Origin: JAFDWI01 sp964544305
GTDB taxonomy: Bacteria > Actinomycetota > Acidimicrobiia > Acidimicrobiales > Iamiaceae
Direction of reading: 5' to 3'
DNA length: 64,000 bases
Assembly (NCBI GenBank): GCA_964544305.1
Contig: CAZJAZ010000004.1
Coordinates: 65,073-129,072 of the forward strand
In this document: positions 52,215 to 61,083 of the stretch, one piece after another
Position numbering within the stretch: the stretch's first letter is position 1
Layout: every line of letters begins with the position of its first letter
The notes under the pieces: generated by a model
What the model was told of the DNA's origin: nothing
Database searches by the model: none
Seen by the model: only the letters and a program-made list of their open reading frames with translations
Program-made: the position numbers and the translations under genes

Positions 52215-53186
52215 TCAACCGGTGCGCCCTTTGAGAATCGGGGTTGAGTGGTCCCAGTCTGCAAGCAGCGCCCGAATTGCGGTCACCAACATGAGGGGTT
52301 GGTCGAGCATGGCATGGTGACCGGTTTCTGGGAGGCGCACCACCGGGGTGACACGTCCCATGCGGTCATACATGAACTGGCTGATGTCGTCGGTCAACAA
52401 ACCTTTTTCAAAGCTCAGCAATGCGAGACGACAATGCACGTCGCCGAGGTACGGCAACGCAATGCCTCGTGGGTCACCGTCGAACGCGGAGAACAGGTTT
52501 GGGTCGAATTTCCATCGCCAGCCGCCGTCGGTTTCGCTTAGCGAATGACGGGCGACATGATCGACGACGTAGTCGAGGTAGTGCTCTTGTGCGGGCACGG
52601 TTCGAAAGTGGGGGAGGGCGTCGTCAATGGTGGGGTACACCTTTGCTTGCCGGAAAACTCCGAGCCGCGCGGAGGCGACTTCGGGGTCGGGTTCGGTGAC
52701 CGGCGAGTCGCCGACGATCGCACCCGCCAGTTGTCCGTCGCTGGTGAGGGCCGCGGTGACAATGGTGACCATGCCTCCCATGGAGTGGCCAACTAGCACG
52801 GGTGGGCCACCAAACTGCGATGCGTCGGCAACGGCCATGACCTCACGGGTCCATTGTTCAACCGAATAGTGGGTGCGATGCGACGAGTCACCATGGCCGG
52901 TCAGATCGAGTGCTGCGACTCGGTGATCGTGCGCGAACAGGCCCGCAATGTGGGTCCACCAGTAGTTATGGGCGCCTCCACCGTGGATAAAGACAAGACC
53001 GGGTTTGCCGGGTTCACCCCACGTGCGGTAGTTGATGGTCGCGCCTTCCACCTCAACACGTTGGGATTGTGCTGGCACGGCAAGGGCTTGGGTGAACCAC
53101 GCAGGCGCTTCAGTAACAGGACCGGTCCACGGTCGGACCGAGTCGTGGCCTGCGAGTGAGTCGCCAGGATGATCGTGTTGGGCCAT
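52215..53186 (-). CDS. Alpha/beta hydrolase
   Basis: This 323-residue cytoplasmic hydrolase has the oxyanion HGGGAHNYWW near residue 70, DLTGHGDSS, nucleophile elbow LVGHSMGGM near 130, and the catalytic His in ETGHHAMLDQP near 295. Such enzymes cleave esters, epoxides or C-C bonds of meta-cleavage products; the substrate is unknown. It precedes the hydroxyacid dehydrogenase in a leftward operon and is divergent from the MscS gene. Confidence 0.88.
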   Translation of the reverse strand: MAQHDHPGDSLAGHDSVRPWTGPVTEAPAWFTQALAVPAQSQRVEVEGATINYRTWGEPGKPGLVFIHGGGAHNYWWTHIAGLFAHDHRVAALDLTGHGDSSHRTHYSVEQWTREVMAVADASQFGGPPVLVGHSMGGMVTIVTAALTSDGQLAGAIVGDSPVTEPDPEVASARLGVFRQAKVYPTIDDALPHFRTVPAQEHYLDYVVDHVARHSLSETDGGWRWKFDPNLFSAFDGDPRGIALPYLGDVHCRLALLSFEKGLLTDDISQFMYDRMGRVTPVVRLPETGHHAMLDQPLMLVTAIRALLADWDHSTPILKGRTG

Positions 53187-53245
53187 GGACCGCCAACCTA
53201 ACGCAGACCGAGTTCACGAGGAACCTCCCGGTAGCCTGAACGGTC

Positions 53246-54319
53246 ATGGTGCAACTCGCAGACGTAACCCCACAGCGGCTTGCCCAGGTTTGTGGCGATG
53301 ACCCTGGCACCGCATGCCGGTGGGTACTGAACTGGTCGGACAATCGGTTTCTTGCGCATCTCGCCGACAACATCGTTGGCCCCATCATTTCGATCATTGT
53401 CATTTGGATTGTGGCGGTTCTCGTCAATCGCGTGGTGCGCTTGGTCATTAAACGGGTGGGACGGCGCATTGAAGGTGCGGCGAATTCGGGCCGATTGGCA
53501 AAGATGCGCGCCAAGACGCCGCGCATGTTGGTTGAGACGGGAAGTGTCGGTATTCGTGCCGCTGCTCGGGCGAAAACAACGACGGGGGTGTTGCGAAGCG
53601 TTTCAAGTTTTCTGATCTATTCGATCGCGGTGCTCTATTCGTTCAGCGTGCTCGGTTTGCGTCTTGGTCCGCTTATCGCTGGTGCGGGTATCGCGGGTGT
53701 GGCGTTGGGTTTTGGGGCACAGTCAATGGTGCGTGACTTTCTCGCGGGCATTTTCTTGTTAGTCGAAGACCAATTCGGGGTTGGGGACGTAATCGATGTA
53801 GCGAGTTCAGTGGATGGCACGCAAGGGGTGCGCGGCACCGTTGAGGCGGTCACGTTGCGCACGACCGACGTGCGTGATTCGAGTGGCACGATCTGGCACA
53901 TCCCCAACGGGGAGATTCGTCGGGTGGGCAACATGTCACAAGGCTGGGCACGCGCACTTCTTGACATTCCTGTTCCTTATGGAACTGATCTCGCCAAAGC
54001 AACCGAAATTATCCATGACGTTGCCGATCGGGTGATCCACGCACCAGAACATTGGCCTGATGTGCTCGGCGAACCCGAGGTATGGGGTGTTGAAAATCTG
54101 GGCCCCGACGCGGTCATGATCAGACTCGTGATCAAGACCCGGCCTGGCGAGCAGTGGCCGATCATGCGCACGCTTCGTGCCGAATTGCATGATGCGTTCA
54201 CTGAGGCTGGAATCGAACGGCCTTTCGCGCAGCATACGATCTGGGTGCATTCCGACGACCGCGCCGAGTCATCTGGCAGCGGCGACGTGGCGAAAAAAGC
54301 GCCAGCGCCTAAGTCGTAG
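53246..54319 (+). CDS. Small-conductance mechanosensitive channel (MscS family)
   Basis: This 357-residue channel has an N-terminal helix (residues 38-66), a basic linker, two more helices, and the pore signature GVALGFGAQSMVRDFLAG near residue 155, followed by the cytoplasmic beta domain (VGDVIDVASSVDGTQG, IPNGEIRRVGNMSQGW). It opens under membrane tension to release osmolytes. The C-terminus has an Ala/Lys-rich tail. It converges on and overlaps the TetR gene by 11 bases. Confidence 0.92.
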   Translation: MVQLADVTPQRLAQVCGDDPGTACRWVLNWSDNRFLAHLADNIVGPIISIIVIWIVAVLVNRVVRLVIKRVGRRIEGAANSGRLAKMRAKTPRMLVETGSVGIRAAARAKTTTGVLRSVSSFLIYSIAVLYSFSVLGLRLGPLIAGAGIAGVALGFGAQSMVRDFLAGIFLLVEDQFGVGDVIDVASSVDGTQGVRGTVEAVTLRTTDVRDSSGTIWHIPNGEIRRVGNMSQGWARALLDIPVPYGTDLAKATEIIHDVADRVIHAPEHWPDVLGEPEVWGVENLGPDAVMIRLVIKTRPGEQWPIMRTLRAELHDAFTEAGIERPFAQHTIWVHSDDRAESSGSGDVAKKAPAPKS

Positions 54320-55007
54320 AAGGTCGTGTGAAGGCGTTGATCAACGCTTCGGCACCGCACGCGAAAAGGTCCCATTCTTGCATTGCATCGTCTGGCCCGG
54401 TTGGGCGAAGCACCGTGGCAGGAACAAGATCAGGCGAGGCGTGACAACGGAGCGCGAGGCCCTGTACGAGTGCGGAAAGTGCAACCGCTAACTGTTCTGG
54501 GGTAAAGGGAGGCACCCACTCGCGTCCGAAACCAGTGATGGTCGCGTCGTACAAGTCGGTGAATGCCTGCAATGAGCGTTGCTCGTGTTCGATCAATTTC
54601 TCACGCAAATCAGAAGCATGCTCGGCGGCAATCCACAAGGCAACTTGTTTTGTCACCACCGAGCTTTGCGCGTTCTCTTGGTAATTGTGGCTGGCAACGA
54701 CTCGAATAACTTCTTGGAGTGATGCTGGGCTCGCGTCTCTCTGGTCGAGGATCGCTGCAACATCATCGGCAGCAGAATCTGAATGAAACGTTGATTCAAG
54801 AACGTATTCAAGGAGTGCAAGACGAAATGATTCTTGGGTATCCCAGATCTTGTAGGCGCTACCCGCGCTCGTCATCCCGGCTTGTTGGCAGACATCCACT
54901 AAGTTGAACTTGCCGATCGTGATCGCGGCACCCGATTCGCGTACCATGCGCGCGCCGGTTTCAAGGAGCAGCTCGCGTGTCTGGGCAAGGGTTCGTCGTT
55001 TGGTCAT
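54309..55007 (-). CDS. TetR-family regulator (second of a coupled pair)
   Basis: This 232-residue regulator has an N-terminal helix-turn-helix with an unusual recognition helix region, SAGSAYKIWDTQESFRLALL, in place of the common YYHF. The rest is helical. Its ATG overlaps the preceding TetR stop by four bases, so translation is coupled to a paralogue. The two share the pattern R-R-T-L-x-x-T-R-x-L-L-L-E-T-G-A at the start and P-T-G-P-x-x-A near the end. Targets unknown. Confidence 0.85.
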   Translation of the reverse strand: MTKRRTLAQTRELLLETGARMVRESGAAITIGKFNLVDVCQQAGMTSAGSAYKIWDTQESFRLALLEYVLESTFHSDSAADDVAAILDQRDASPASLQEVIRVVASHNYQENAQSSVVTKQVALWIAAEHASDLREKLIEHEQRSLQAFTDLYDATITGFGREWVPPFTPEQLAVALSALVQGLALRCHASPDLVPATVLRPTGPDDAMQEWDLFACGAEALINAFTRPSTT

Positions 55008-55717
55008 GCAGGATCCACGCCGTTTCGGGGGCGGGTACATGCATGCGCTACCGCTTGAAGCGAACTCGCAAACAATGTCCAAGGTTGTGGTGCCCCATTT
55101 GGTCCAGTTGGACGCATGAAATTGTCGGTGACTGCTTCGGGGTTGGCACGCTGTGCAAGGGCAAAACCATCAGCGAGGGCGGCAAACATTGTCGCCAACA
55201 TCATTGCGTCGTAGGGCGGGACGAACTCTCGATCGTTGGCCGCAATGACTGCACCATAGAGGGCAGCGTAGCTCTCAACAATTGCGGTGTCGGACTGGTT
55301 GACCGCTTCGGCAACGTCCGCATTGGATTGTCCGACCAAAAAATATGTCAGGTACAGGATGAACTCGGCGATTCCACCCAGCCATGAATCAAGCGCGTCG
55401 GCCCCAAAAGTGCGAATAAGCTCGTCCATTGACGGCTGACTCGTACCATCTGACTCGATCGAGTGGCGCAAATCGTCAAAAAGCGTGAAGTCTGTGATGA
55501 CGGAATCCAGAAGGTACCGGAAGAGATCTTCGCGGAAGCGTTCTTGTTGCGGCCAGATCTTGTAGGCACTTCCGCCGGTCTTGAGGCCTGCTTCGCGGCA
55601 CACGTCAATGATGGTGAGCTCATCAAGCGAAACGGTTGTTTCTGCGCTGGCAAACATGGACGCGCCAGTTTCTAAAAGGAGCGCTCGTGTTTCGTCCAAT
55701 GTGCGACGTGGCGCCAT
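55004..55717 (-). CDS. TetR-family regulator (first of a coupled pair)
   Basis: This 237-residue regulator has the same layout as its neighbour: MAPRRTLDETRALLLETGAS, a DNA-binding GGSAYKIWPQQERFREDLF, helical core (FILYLTYFLVGQSNADVAEA) and a C-terminal MRPTGPNGAPQPW. ATG 55717 is chosen; the frame extends further but becomes irregular. It is 186 bases after valS in the same direction, behind a hairpin, so it probably has its own promoter in 55718-55870. Confidence 0.85.
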   Translation of the reverse strand: MAPRRTLDETRALLLETGASMFASAETTVSLDELTIIDVCREAGLKTGGSAYKIWPQQERFREDLFRYLLDSVITDFTLFDDLRHSIESDGTSQPSMDELIRTFGADALDSWLGGIAEFILYLTYFLVGQSNADVAEAVNQSDTAIVESYAALYGAVIAANDREFVPPYDAMMLATMFAALADGFALAQRANPEAVTDNFMRPTGPNGAPQPWTLFASSLQAVAHACTRPRNGVDPA

Positions 55718-55870
55718 GCTCTTTGGCTCCAAATGACAAGAGGGGCACGCATGAACGCTGCGTTCTGTGGCCCCCATTCCAACAGAATCGTTCCAGCGTA
55801 GTTCTTGACAACCACAGATCAAAGAAAGTAGATTTATCTTCACCCCAATTGCGGGAGGGTAGGAATCGAC

Positions 55871-55901
55871 AGTGCCTCGGCGTTGCCCGCGCCGGGGCAC
55901 T
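55871..55901 (-). terminator. Hairpin after valS
   Basis: AGTGCC (55871-55876) and GGCACT (55896-55901) close a hairpin with additional CGGCG/CGCCG pairing inside. It lies just downstream of the valS stop. No T run, so strength as an intrinsic terminator is uncertain. Confidence 0.45.
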
Positions 55902-55903
55902 GG

Positions 55904-58507
55904 TCATTTCTCGATTGGGTCGGCCAAGACAACGTTGATTGCGGCACCATCGTTTGTTCCCTGCATTGCAAAGTGAGCCACCACACCGGCTTCAACAATG
56001 TCGCTGCGAGCGGCTTCAAGTAATGCACACCGGTCCGCGGTGTCGGTCACAACGAGCTCGGTGACCGCGGTTTTCATGGACACCTTTGCATCAGACTTGG
56101 CACGCCGAACAACGCCGAGCACCTCGGCGGCCACCATCAATACGTCGTCACTATCCGCAACCGGCCAACTCGAGTCGATAGTCGGCCACACCGTTGCATG
56201 AATAGACGTTTCGTGCCACCACGACCACACTTCTTCGGTCACAAACGGAATGAACGGGGCAAAAAGGCGCAACATGGCATCCAAGCTGATCGCCAAAGTC
56301 GCTCGTGCCGAGCGCGTCGCACCGTTCGGTTCCTTGTCGATACCTTCGCCGTAGGCCCTGCCTTTGACGAGCTCGAGATAGTCATCGCAAAATGCCCAAA
56401 AGAATGTTTCGGTACGCTCAAGCGCCCGGGCATAATCGAACGCATCAAATGAGTGCGTTGCCGCTTCGATGAGGGCTTGTAAGCGAGCGAGGAGCGCCTG
56501 ATCAATTGGCTCGGTCACGAGCATTGGGTTCGGATCAGTCGCACCAAGATTCAGCGCAAACCGTGATGCGTTCAAAATCTTGATGGCAAGACGCCGCCCG
56601 ATTTTGAACTGGCCCTCATCAAAAGCGGTGTCGGTACCCGGTCGCGCCGACGTTGACCAGTAGCGCACCGCGTCGGTTCCGTACTGATCCAACAGGGCAA
56701 TTGGCGTGACCACATTGCCTTTCGATTTCGACATTTTCTTGCGGTCCGGGTCGAGAATCCAACCGTTAATTGCCGCATGGCGCCACGGCAACGTGTCATG
56801 TTCAAAATGGGCACGCACAACCGTGTCGAAGAGCCAAGTGCGAATGATCTCGGGGCCTTGCGGGCGAAGATCCATGGGGAACGTCGCCGCAAAAAGTGCC
56901 GGATCGCGTTCCCAACCGCAAGCGATTTGCGGGGTGAGTGATGACGTTGCCCATGTATCAAGCACGTCTGCTTCGCCCACAAAACCGTCTGCCTCGCCAC
57001 GCTGATCTTCCGTGAAGCCCGGTGGTGTGTCTGATGACGGGTCGACGGGCAGTGCTGCTTCGTCGGGCACGACAACCCGGTCATAATCGATCTCGCCGTG
57101 CGCATCAACGCCATACCACACCGGAATCGGGACCCCGAAGAAGCGTTGGCGGCTTACAAGCCAGTCCCCATTGAGGCCTTCGACCCAATGCGCGTAGCGG
57201 TGTCGCATGTGCTCGGGCACCCAGTCGAGTTCGTTGCCGCGCTGTGCGAATGCTTCGCGCAAGTGGGTGTCGCGTCCTCCGTTGCGGAAGTACCACTGTC
57301 GGCTCGTCACAATTTCGAGCGGCTTGTCACCTTTTTCAAAAAACTTGACCGGATGCTGCAACGGCTTTGGGTCGCCGATCAATTCGCCCGACGCCTGCAG
57401 CAACTCGACCATCTGCACCTGGGCGCTGTGCACGGTCTTGCCAGCAAGTGTCTCGTACGCACTGACCGCTTCGGCACCGGCTCGAATGATCCACTCAGGT
57501 GTTTCCGCACGCACCCGACCATCGCGGCCAATGATCGAACGTGTGGGCAGATCGAGTTCGCGCCACCAGGTCACGTCGGTGGTATCCCCAAACGTGCAGA
57601 TCATCGCGATACCCGAGCCCTTGTCAATTTCGGCGAGTTCATGAGCGACAACGGGCACCTCGACGCCAAAAACTGGTGTGGCAACCGTCGTGCCAAACAG
57701 CGCCTGATAGCGCGCATCATCGGGATGTGCGACCAGAGCAACACACGCGGCTAACAGTTCTGGTCGGGTCGTCTCGATGAACACGTCATCGCCTGTTCCA
57801 TTTGTGCGGTGGAATGCGAGACGGTGATAGGCCCCGGGACGATCACGGTCTTCAAGTTCGGCCTGGGCGACCGCCGTGCGAAACGTGACGTCCCACAAGG
57901 TGGGCGCTTCGGCTTGATAGGCCTCGCCGCGTGCGAAATTGCGCAGGAATGCCCGCTGCGAAGCGGCACGAGCGTCGTCAGAAATGGTCTGATAGAGCAG
58001 GCTCCAGTCCACGCTCAATCCAATGCGCCGCCAGGTCTGTTCAAAGACCGCTTCGTCCGCGGTGATCAATGCAATGCACAGCTCAACAAAGTTGCGCCGT
58101 GAACAACCCACGGTTCCCTTGAGCTTTGATCCGTCAAGCGCTTGGCCTTCCTTGCCTGGCGGCGTGAAGTCGGGGTCGTAGGCCAAAGTTGGATCGCAGT
58201 GCACGCCGAAATAGTTCTGGGCACGCCGCTCGGTGGGTAGACCGTTGTCGTCCCAACCCATTGGGTAGAACACAGCTTTGCCCGCCATGCGCTGAAACCT
58301 GGCAATCGCATCGGTTTGCACATAGCCAAAGACCGAACCCATGTGGAGGTTACCTGACACCGTTGGCGGGGGAGTGTCGATGCTGAATACGTCGCCACGT
58401 GCTGCTCCACGGTCAAAGCGGTAGGTGTCCTGCGCCGACCAGGCGGCATCCCATTTGGCTTCGATGCCATCGAGTGACGGTTTATCGGGGACTTTTGGCG
58501 TGCTCAT
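55904..58507 (-). CDS. valS: Valyl-tRNA synthetase
   Basis: This 867-residue class I synthetase charges tRNA-Val. The HIGH equivalent is NLHMGSVFGY near residue 55, the editing domain contains FHRTNGTGDDVFIETTRPE, and the KMSKS motif is RKKMSKSKGNVV near residue 588. The final anticodon-binding domain is present (FAPFIPFVTEEVWSWW), followed by a short C-terminal tail without the long coiled coil of E. coli ValS. ATG 58507 gives a normal start; upstream frame is not conserved-looking. It is divergent from the MFS pump. Confidence 0.97.
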   Translation of the reverse strand: MSTPKVPDKPSLDGIEAKWDAAWSAQDTYRFDRGAARGDVFSIDTPPPTVSGNLHMGSVFGYVQTDAIARFQRMAGKAVFYPMGWDDNGLPTERRAQNYFGVHCDPTLAYDPDFTPPGKEGQALDGSKLKGTVGCSRRNFVELCIALITADEAVFEQTWRRIGLSVDWSLLYQTISDDARAASQRAFLRNFARGEAYQAEAPTLWDVTFRTAVAQAELEDRDRPGAYHRLAFHRTNGTGDDVFIETTRPELLAACVALVAHPDDARYQALFGTTVATPVFGVEVPVVAHELAEIDKGSGIAMICTFGDTTDVTWWRELDLPTRSIIGRDGRVRAETPEWIIRAGAEAVSAYETLAGKTVHSAQVQMVELLQASGELIGDPKPLQHPVKFFEKGDKPLEIVTSRQWYFRNGGRDTHLREAFAQRGNELDWVPEHMRHRYAHWVEGLNGDWLVSRQRFFGVPIPVWYGVDAHGEIDYDRVVVPDEAALPVDPSSDTPPGFTEDQRGEADGFVGEADVLDTWATSSLTPQIACGWERDPALFAATFPMDLRPQGPEIIRTWLFDTVVRAHFEHDTLPWRHAAINGWILDPDRKKMSKSKGNVVTPIALLDQYGTDAVRYWSTSARPGTDTAFDEGQFKIGRRLAIKILNASRFALNLGATDPNPMLVTEPIDQALLARLQALIEAATHSFDAFDYARALERTETFFWAFCDDYLELVKGRAYGEGIDKEPNGATRSARATLAISLDAMLRLFAPFIPFVTEEVWSWWHETSIHATVWPTIDSSWPVADSDDVLMVAAEVLGVVRRAKSDAKVSMKTAVTELVVTDTADRCALLEAARSDIVEAGVVAHFAMQGTNDGAAINVVLADPIEK

Positions 58508-58644
58508 GATGCAACAAAGGGTACCGGCCTTGCCATCAACGCCCCGAACCTGTTGGGTTGTGGATGATGAACCACGACAACCGCATGGTTCATCGATGTG
58601 CGTGAACTGTGACGCATGACCCGTCGGTTTTCCAGCCCGTGAAT

Positions 58645-58684
58645 TTGACGCGAACGTCAACATCGCGAAATAGTGACGTTGACG
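58645..58684. promoter_or_regulatory. Promoter/operator upstream of the MFS-MerR operon
   Basis: A perfect palindrome TTGACGCGAACGTCAA occupies 58645-58660; its left half is a -35 hexamer, and AATAGT 18 bases on could be the -10. A further TTGACG begins at 58679. MerR regulators typically bind dyads between -35 and -10 separated by a long spacer, and a MerR gene is the operon's second gene, so this is a plausible autoregulatory site. Confidence 0.45.
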
Positions 58685-58728
58685 TAAAAGGTTATCTCAT
58701 GGATGATCGACGCGAAATGGAGCCGTAG

Positions 58729-60573
58729 ATGACGACAACCGCACCAAATGACCATTACAAATGGGTGGCGCTGTCGAACACAACGCTTGGCATCTTTATG
58801 GCCGCCCTCGACTCGTCAATCGTGTTGATCGCGTTGCCTGCAATCTTTCGGGGCATCGACCTCGATCCGCTCCAGCCGTCGAACACCGCGTACCTGCTGT
58901 GGATGCTCATGGGCTACATGGTGGTCACCGCCGCACTGGTCGTGACCTTTGGCCGTCTTGGCGACATTTTTGGCCGGGTCAAAATGTATAACGCCGGATT
59001 CCTGGTGTTTTCACTGGCGTCATTGGCGCTGTCGCTTTGTCCATGGACCGGGTCGCACGGGGCTATGTGGCTGATTGTGTGGCGCGTCGTCCAAGGCGTT
59101 GGCGGAGCGCTGATCATGGCGAACTCCACGGCGATTCTCACCGACGCGTTCCCAGTGAAACAACGCGGCATGGCCATGGGCATCAACATGGTGGCCGCGA
59201 TTGCGGGATCATTTGTCGGGTTGATTGCGGGTGGGTTCTTAGCCGATGTGCACTGGCGAGCCGTGTTCTGGGTGAACGTGCCCATTGGGCTGTTCGGCAC
59301 CGTGTGGGCCTACTGGAAACTGCGCGAGGTTGGAATCACCACAAAAGCGAAGATCGACTGGTGGGGAAACATCACCTTTGGGGTTGGGCTTGTCATGGTG
59401 CTCCTTGGCATCACGTACGGACTGATGCCACACGGTGGTTCGAACATGGGCTGGACCGGCCCCTGGGTGTTGTTCGAGTTGATCGGCGGTGTGGCGATCC
59501 TCGCTCTTTTCGTGTGGATCGAAACGCGAGTCGAGAATCCGATGTTCCACATTGAATTGTTCAAAGTGAAAGCATTCAGCTTTGGCAATGGGGCTGGCTT
59601 TCTGGCGGCCGTTGGGCGGGGAGGCTTGCAGTTCATGCTGATCATTTGGTTGCAAGGCATCTGGCTGCCGCTCCACGGCTACAACTTCGAACAAACGCCA
59701 TTGTGGGCGGGTATCTACATGATCCCACTCACCGTGGGGTTCTTAGTGGCCGGACCGGTCGCGGGTTGGTTGTCAGACCGCTATGGCGCCCGCCCGTTTG
59801 CTACGGGTGGGATGATCGGCGCCGCAGCATCGTTCACATTGTTGATGTTTCTGCCAGCGGACTTTGCGTTTACCGTGTTCGCCGCGCTGTTGCTGATGAA
59901 TGGTTTGTCGATGGGGCTGTTTGCGGCCCCAAACACGACGGGCATCATGAACAGCGTGCCGCCGGCCAAGCGGGGGGCCGCAAATGGGATGCGAATGACT
60001 TTTCAGAACGCGGGCATGTTGTTGTCGATCGGACTGTTCTTTTCGCTCATGGTTGTGGGGTTGGCGTCGAGTTTGCCCGACACGATGAGCAAAGGTCTCA
60101 AGGCCCAAGGGGTCAACCCGGCTGTCGCACAGGGCATTGCGACGCAGCCTCCGGTTGCGATTCTGTTCTCGGCTTTTCTTGGATACAACCCAATGGAGGG
60201 CGAGTTGTCTCGCATCTCGTCGACGGGCCAACCGCTCGGGCCGGGATCGGATTCGGTGAAAGATGCGAACGGGTGTGCCCCCGCGGGCTCGCAGCTTTGC
60301 GCGCTTGATGCGACGCAGCGTGACACGTTGACATCGAAAGAGTTCTTTCCCCATCTCATTTCGCAGCCATTTAAAGACGGTCTGGTGATTGCCTTTAGTG
60401 CTTCGATGATCATGTGTCTGGTTGCGGCAGCGTCGTCGTGGCTGCGTGGCGGGTTCTATATCAACCCCGAAGAAGCCGCTGAGTTCGAAGCATCAGATAC
60501 ACAGGCGACAGACGAAGCGGACGAAGCACGACTCGATACGATCGCAGCCATGGCGATCAGCGAAGGCGGTTAG
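58729..60573 (+). CDS. MFS drug-efflux transporter, DHA2 (EmrB/QacA) family
   Basis: This 614-residue protein has 14 predicted helices. The family features are FMAALDSSIVLIALPAIF in helix 1, motif A GRLGDIFGRVKMYNAG, and a helix-5-type ANSTAILTDAFPVKQRGMAM with GSFVGLIAGG. A large outside loop lies between the last helices (residues about 480-550, with Cys pair CAPAGSQLC). It would expel hydrophobic compounds using the proton gradient. It is two bases upstream of a MerR regulator, the likely controller. Confidence 0.92.
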   Translation: MTTTAPNDHYKWVALSNTTLGIFMAALDSSIVLIALPAIFRGIDLDPLQPSNTAYLLWMLMGYMVVTAALVVTFGRLGDIFGRVKMYNAGFLVFSLASLALSLCPWTGSHGAMWLIVWRVVQGVGGALIMANSTAILTDAFPVKQRGMAMGINMVAAIAGSFVGLIAGGFLADVHWRAVFWVNVPIGLFGTVWAYWKLREVGITTKAKIDWWGNITFGVGLVMVLLGITYGLMPHGGSNMGWTGPWVLFELIGGVAILALFVWIETRVENPMFHIELFKVKAFSFGNGAGFLAAVGRGGLQFMLIIWLQGIWLPLHGYNFEQTPLWAGIYMIPLTVGFLVAGPVAGWLSDRYGARPFATGGMIGAAASFTLLMFLPADFAFTVFAALLLMNGLSMGLFAAPNTTGIMNSVPPAKRGAANGMRMTFQNAGMLLSIGLFFSLMVVGLASSLPDTMSKGLKAQGVNPAVAQGIATQPPVAILFSAFLGYNPMEGELSRISSTGQPLGPGSDSVKDANGCAPAGSQLCALDATQRDTLTSKEFFPHLISQPFKDGLVIAFSASMIMCLVAAASSWLRGGFYINPEEAAEFEASDTQATDEADEARLDTIAAMAISEGG

Positions 60574-60575
60574 TT

Positions 60576-61010
60576 ATGCCCACATCGACTGAGGCGCGCT
60601 ACTCGATTGGGGAAGTTGCCAAAAGGGCCGACGTGTCGACTCGAACGTTGCGCTACTACCAAGAACTTGGGCTGCTTGACCCTTCGGGTGCATCCCAGGG
60701 GGGCAATCGGCGCTACTCAGAAGCAGATGTGGTGCGCTTACAACGCATCCTCGAGTTACGTAACGTGATGGGTTTTGACTTAGAGCGCATCGGTGAAATT
60801 CTCGCGGCCGAGGATCGCTTGGATGAGATGCGCGCTGAAGCGAAACGTGGGGTATCCACGAAGCGACGGCGGGAAATCTTGGCCGAGGCAATCGAGATTG
60901 ATGAGCGTTTGCGTGAACAGGTCGCGGCCAAAATGGCGGTGCTCAAGTCTTTTGATGATGACTTGGTTGCGCACCTCGACAAATTGCACACCCTCGTGTC
61001 CGAAATTTGA
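60576..61010 (+). CDS. MerR-family transcriptional regulator
   Basis: This 144-residue regulator has the MerR N-terminal helix-turn-helix (YSIGEVAKRADVSTRTLRYY, LLDPSGASQGGNRRYSEADV), a helical dimerisation region and no C-terminal Cys cluster, so it probably senses a compound rather than a metal. Its last three residues and stop codon are encoded by the left arm of the hairpin at 61001. It directly follows the MFS pump gene. Confidence 0.92.
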   Translation: MPTSTEARYSIGEVAKRADVSTRTLRYYQELGLLDPSGASQGGNRRYSEADVVRLQRILELRNVMGFDLERIGEILAAEDRLDEMRAEAKRGVSTKRRREILAEAIEIDERLREQVAAKMAVLKSFDDDLVAHLDKLHTLVSEI

Positions 61011-61051
61011 CGCGTTATGGCCTCTCTGAGGCCATAACGCGTCAAATTTCG
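61001..61051. repeat. 51-bp perfect hairpin, family A copy 3
   Basis: Arms 61001-61024 and 61028-61051 pair perfectly over 24 bases around the loop TCT. The core equals that of copies at 5901 and 7900; the loop-proximal pairs are CTC/GAG. The MerR stop codon (61008-61010) lies in the left arm. The next gene is convergent. Confidence 0.95.
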
Positions 61052-61083
61052 CAGAAGTAGGAGAAGAAGGAGAAGTCGGTGAG

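Noticed and set aside
58545..58558. Second KstR-like site (AACCTGTT) near valS
   Set aside because: The flanking fixed T and A positions of the motif are missing.
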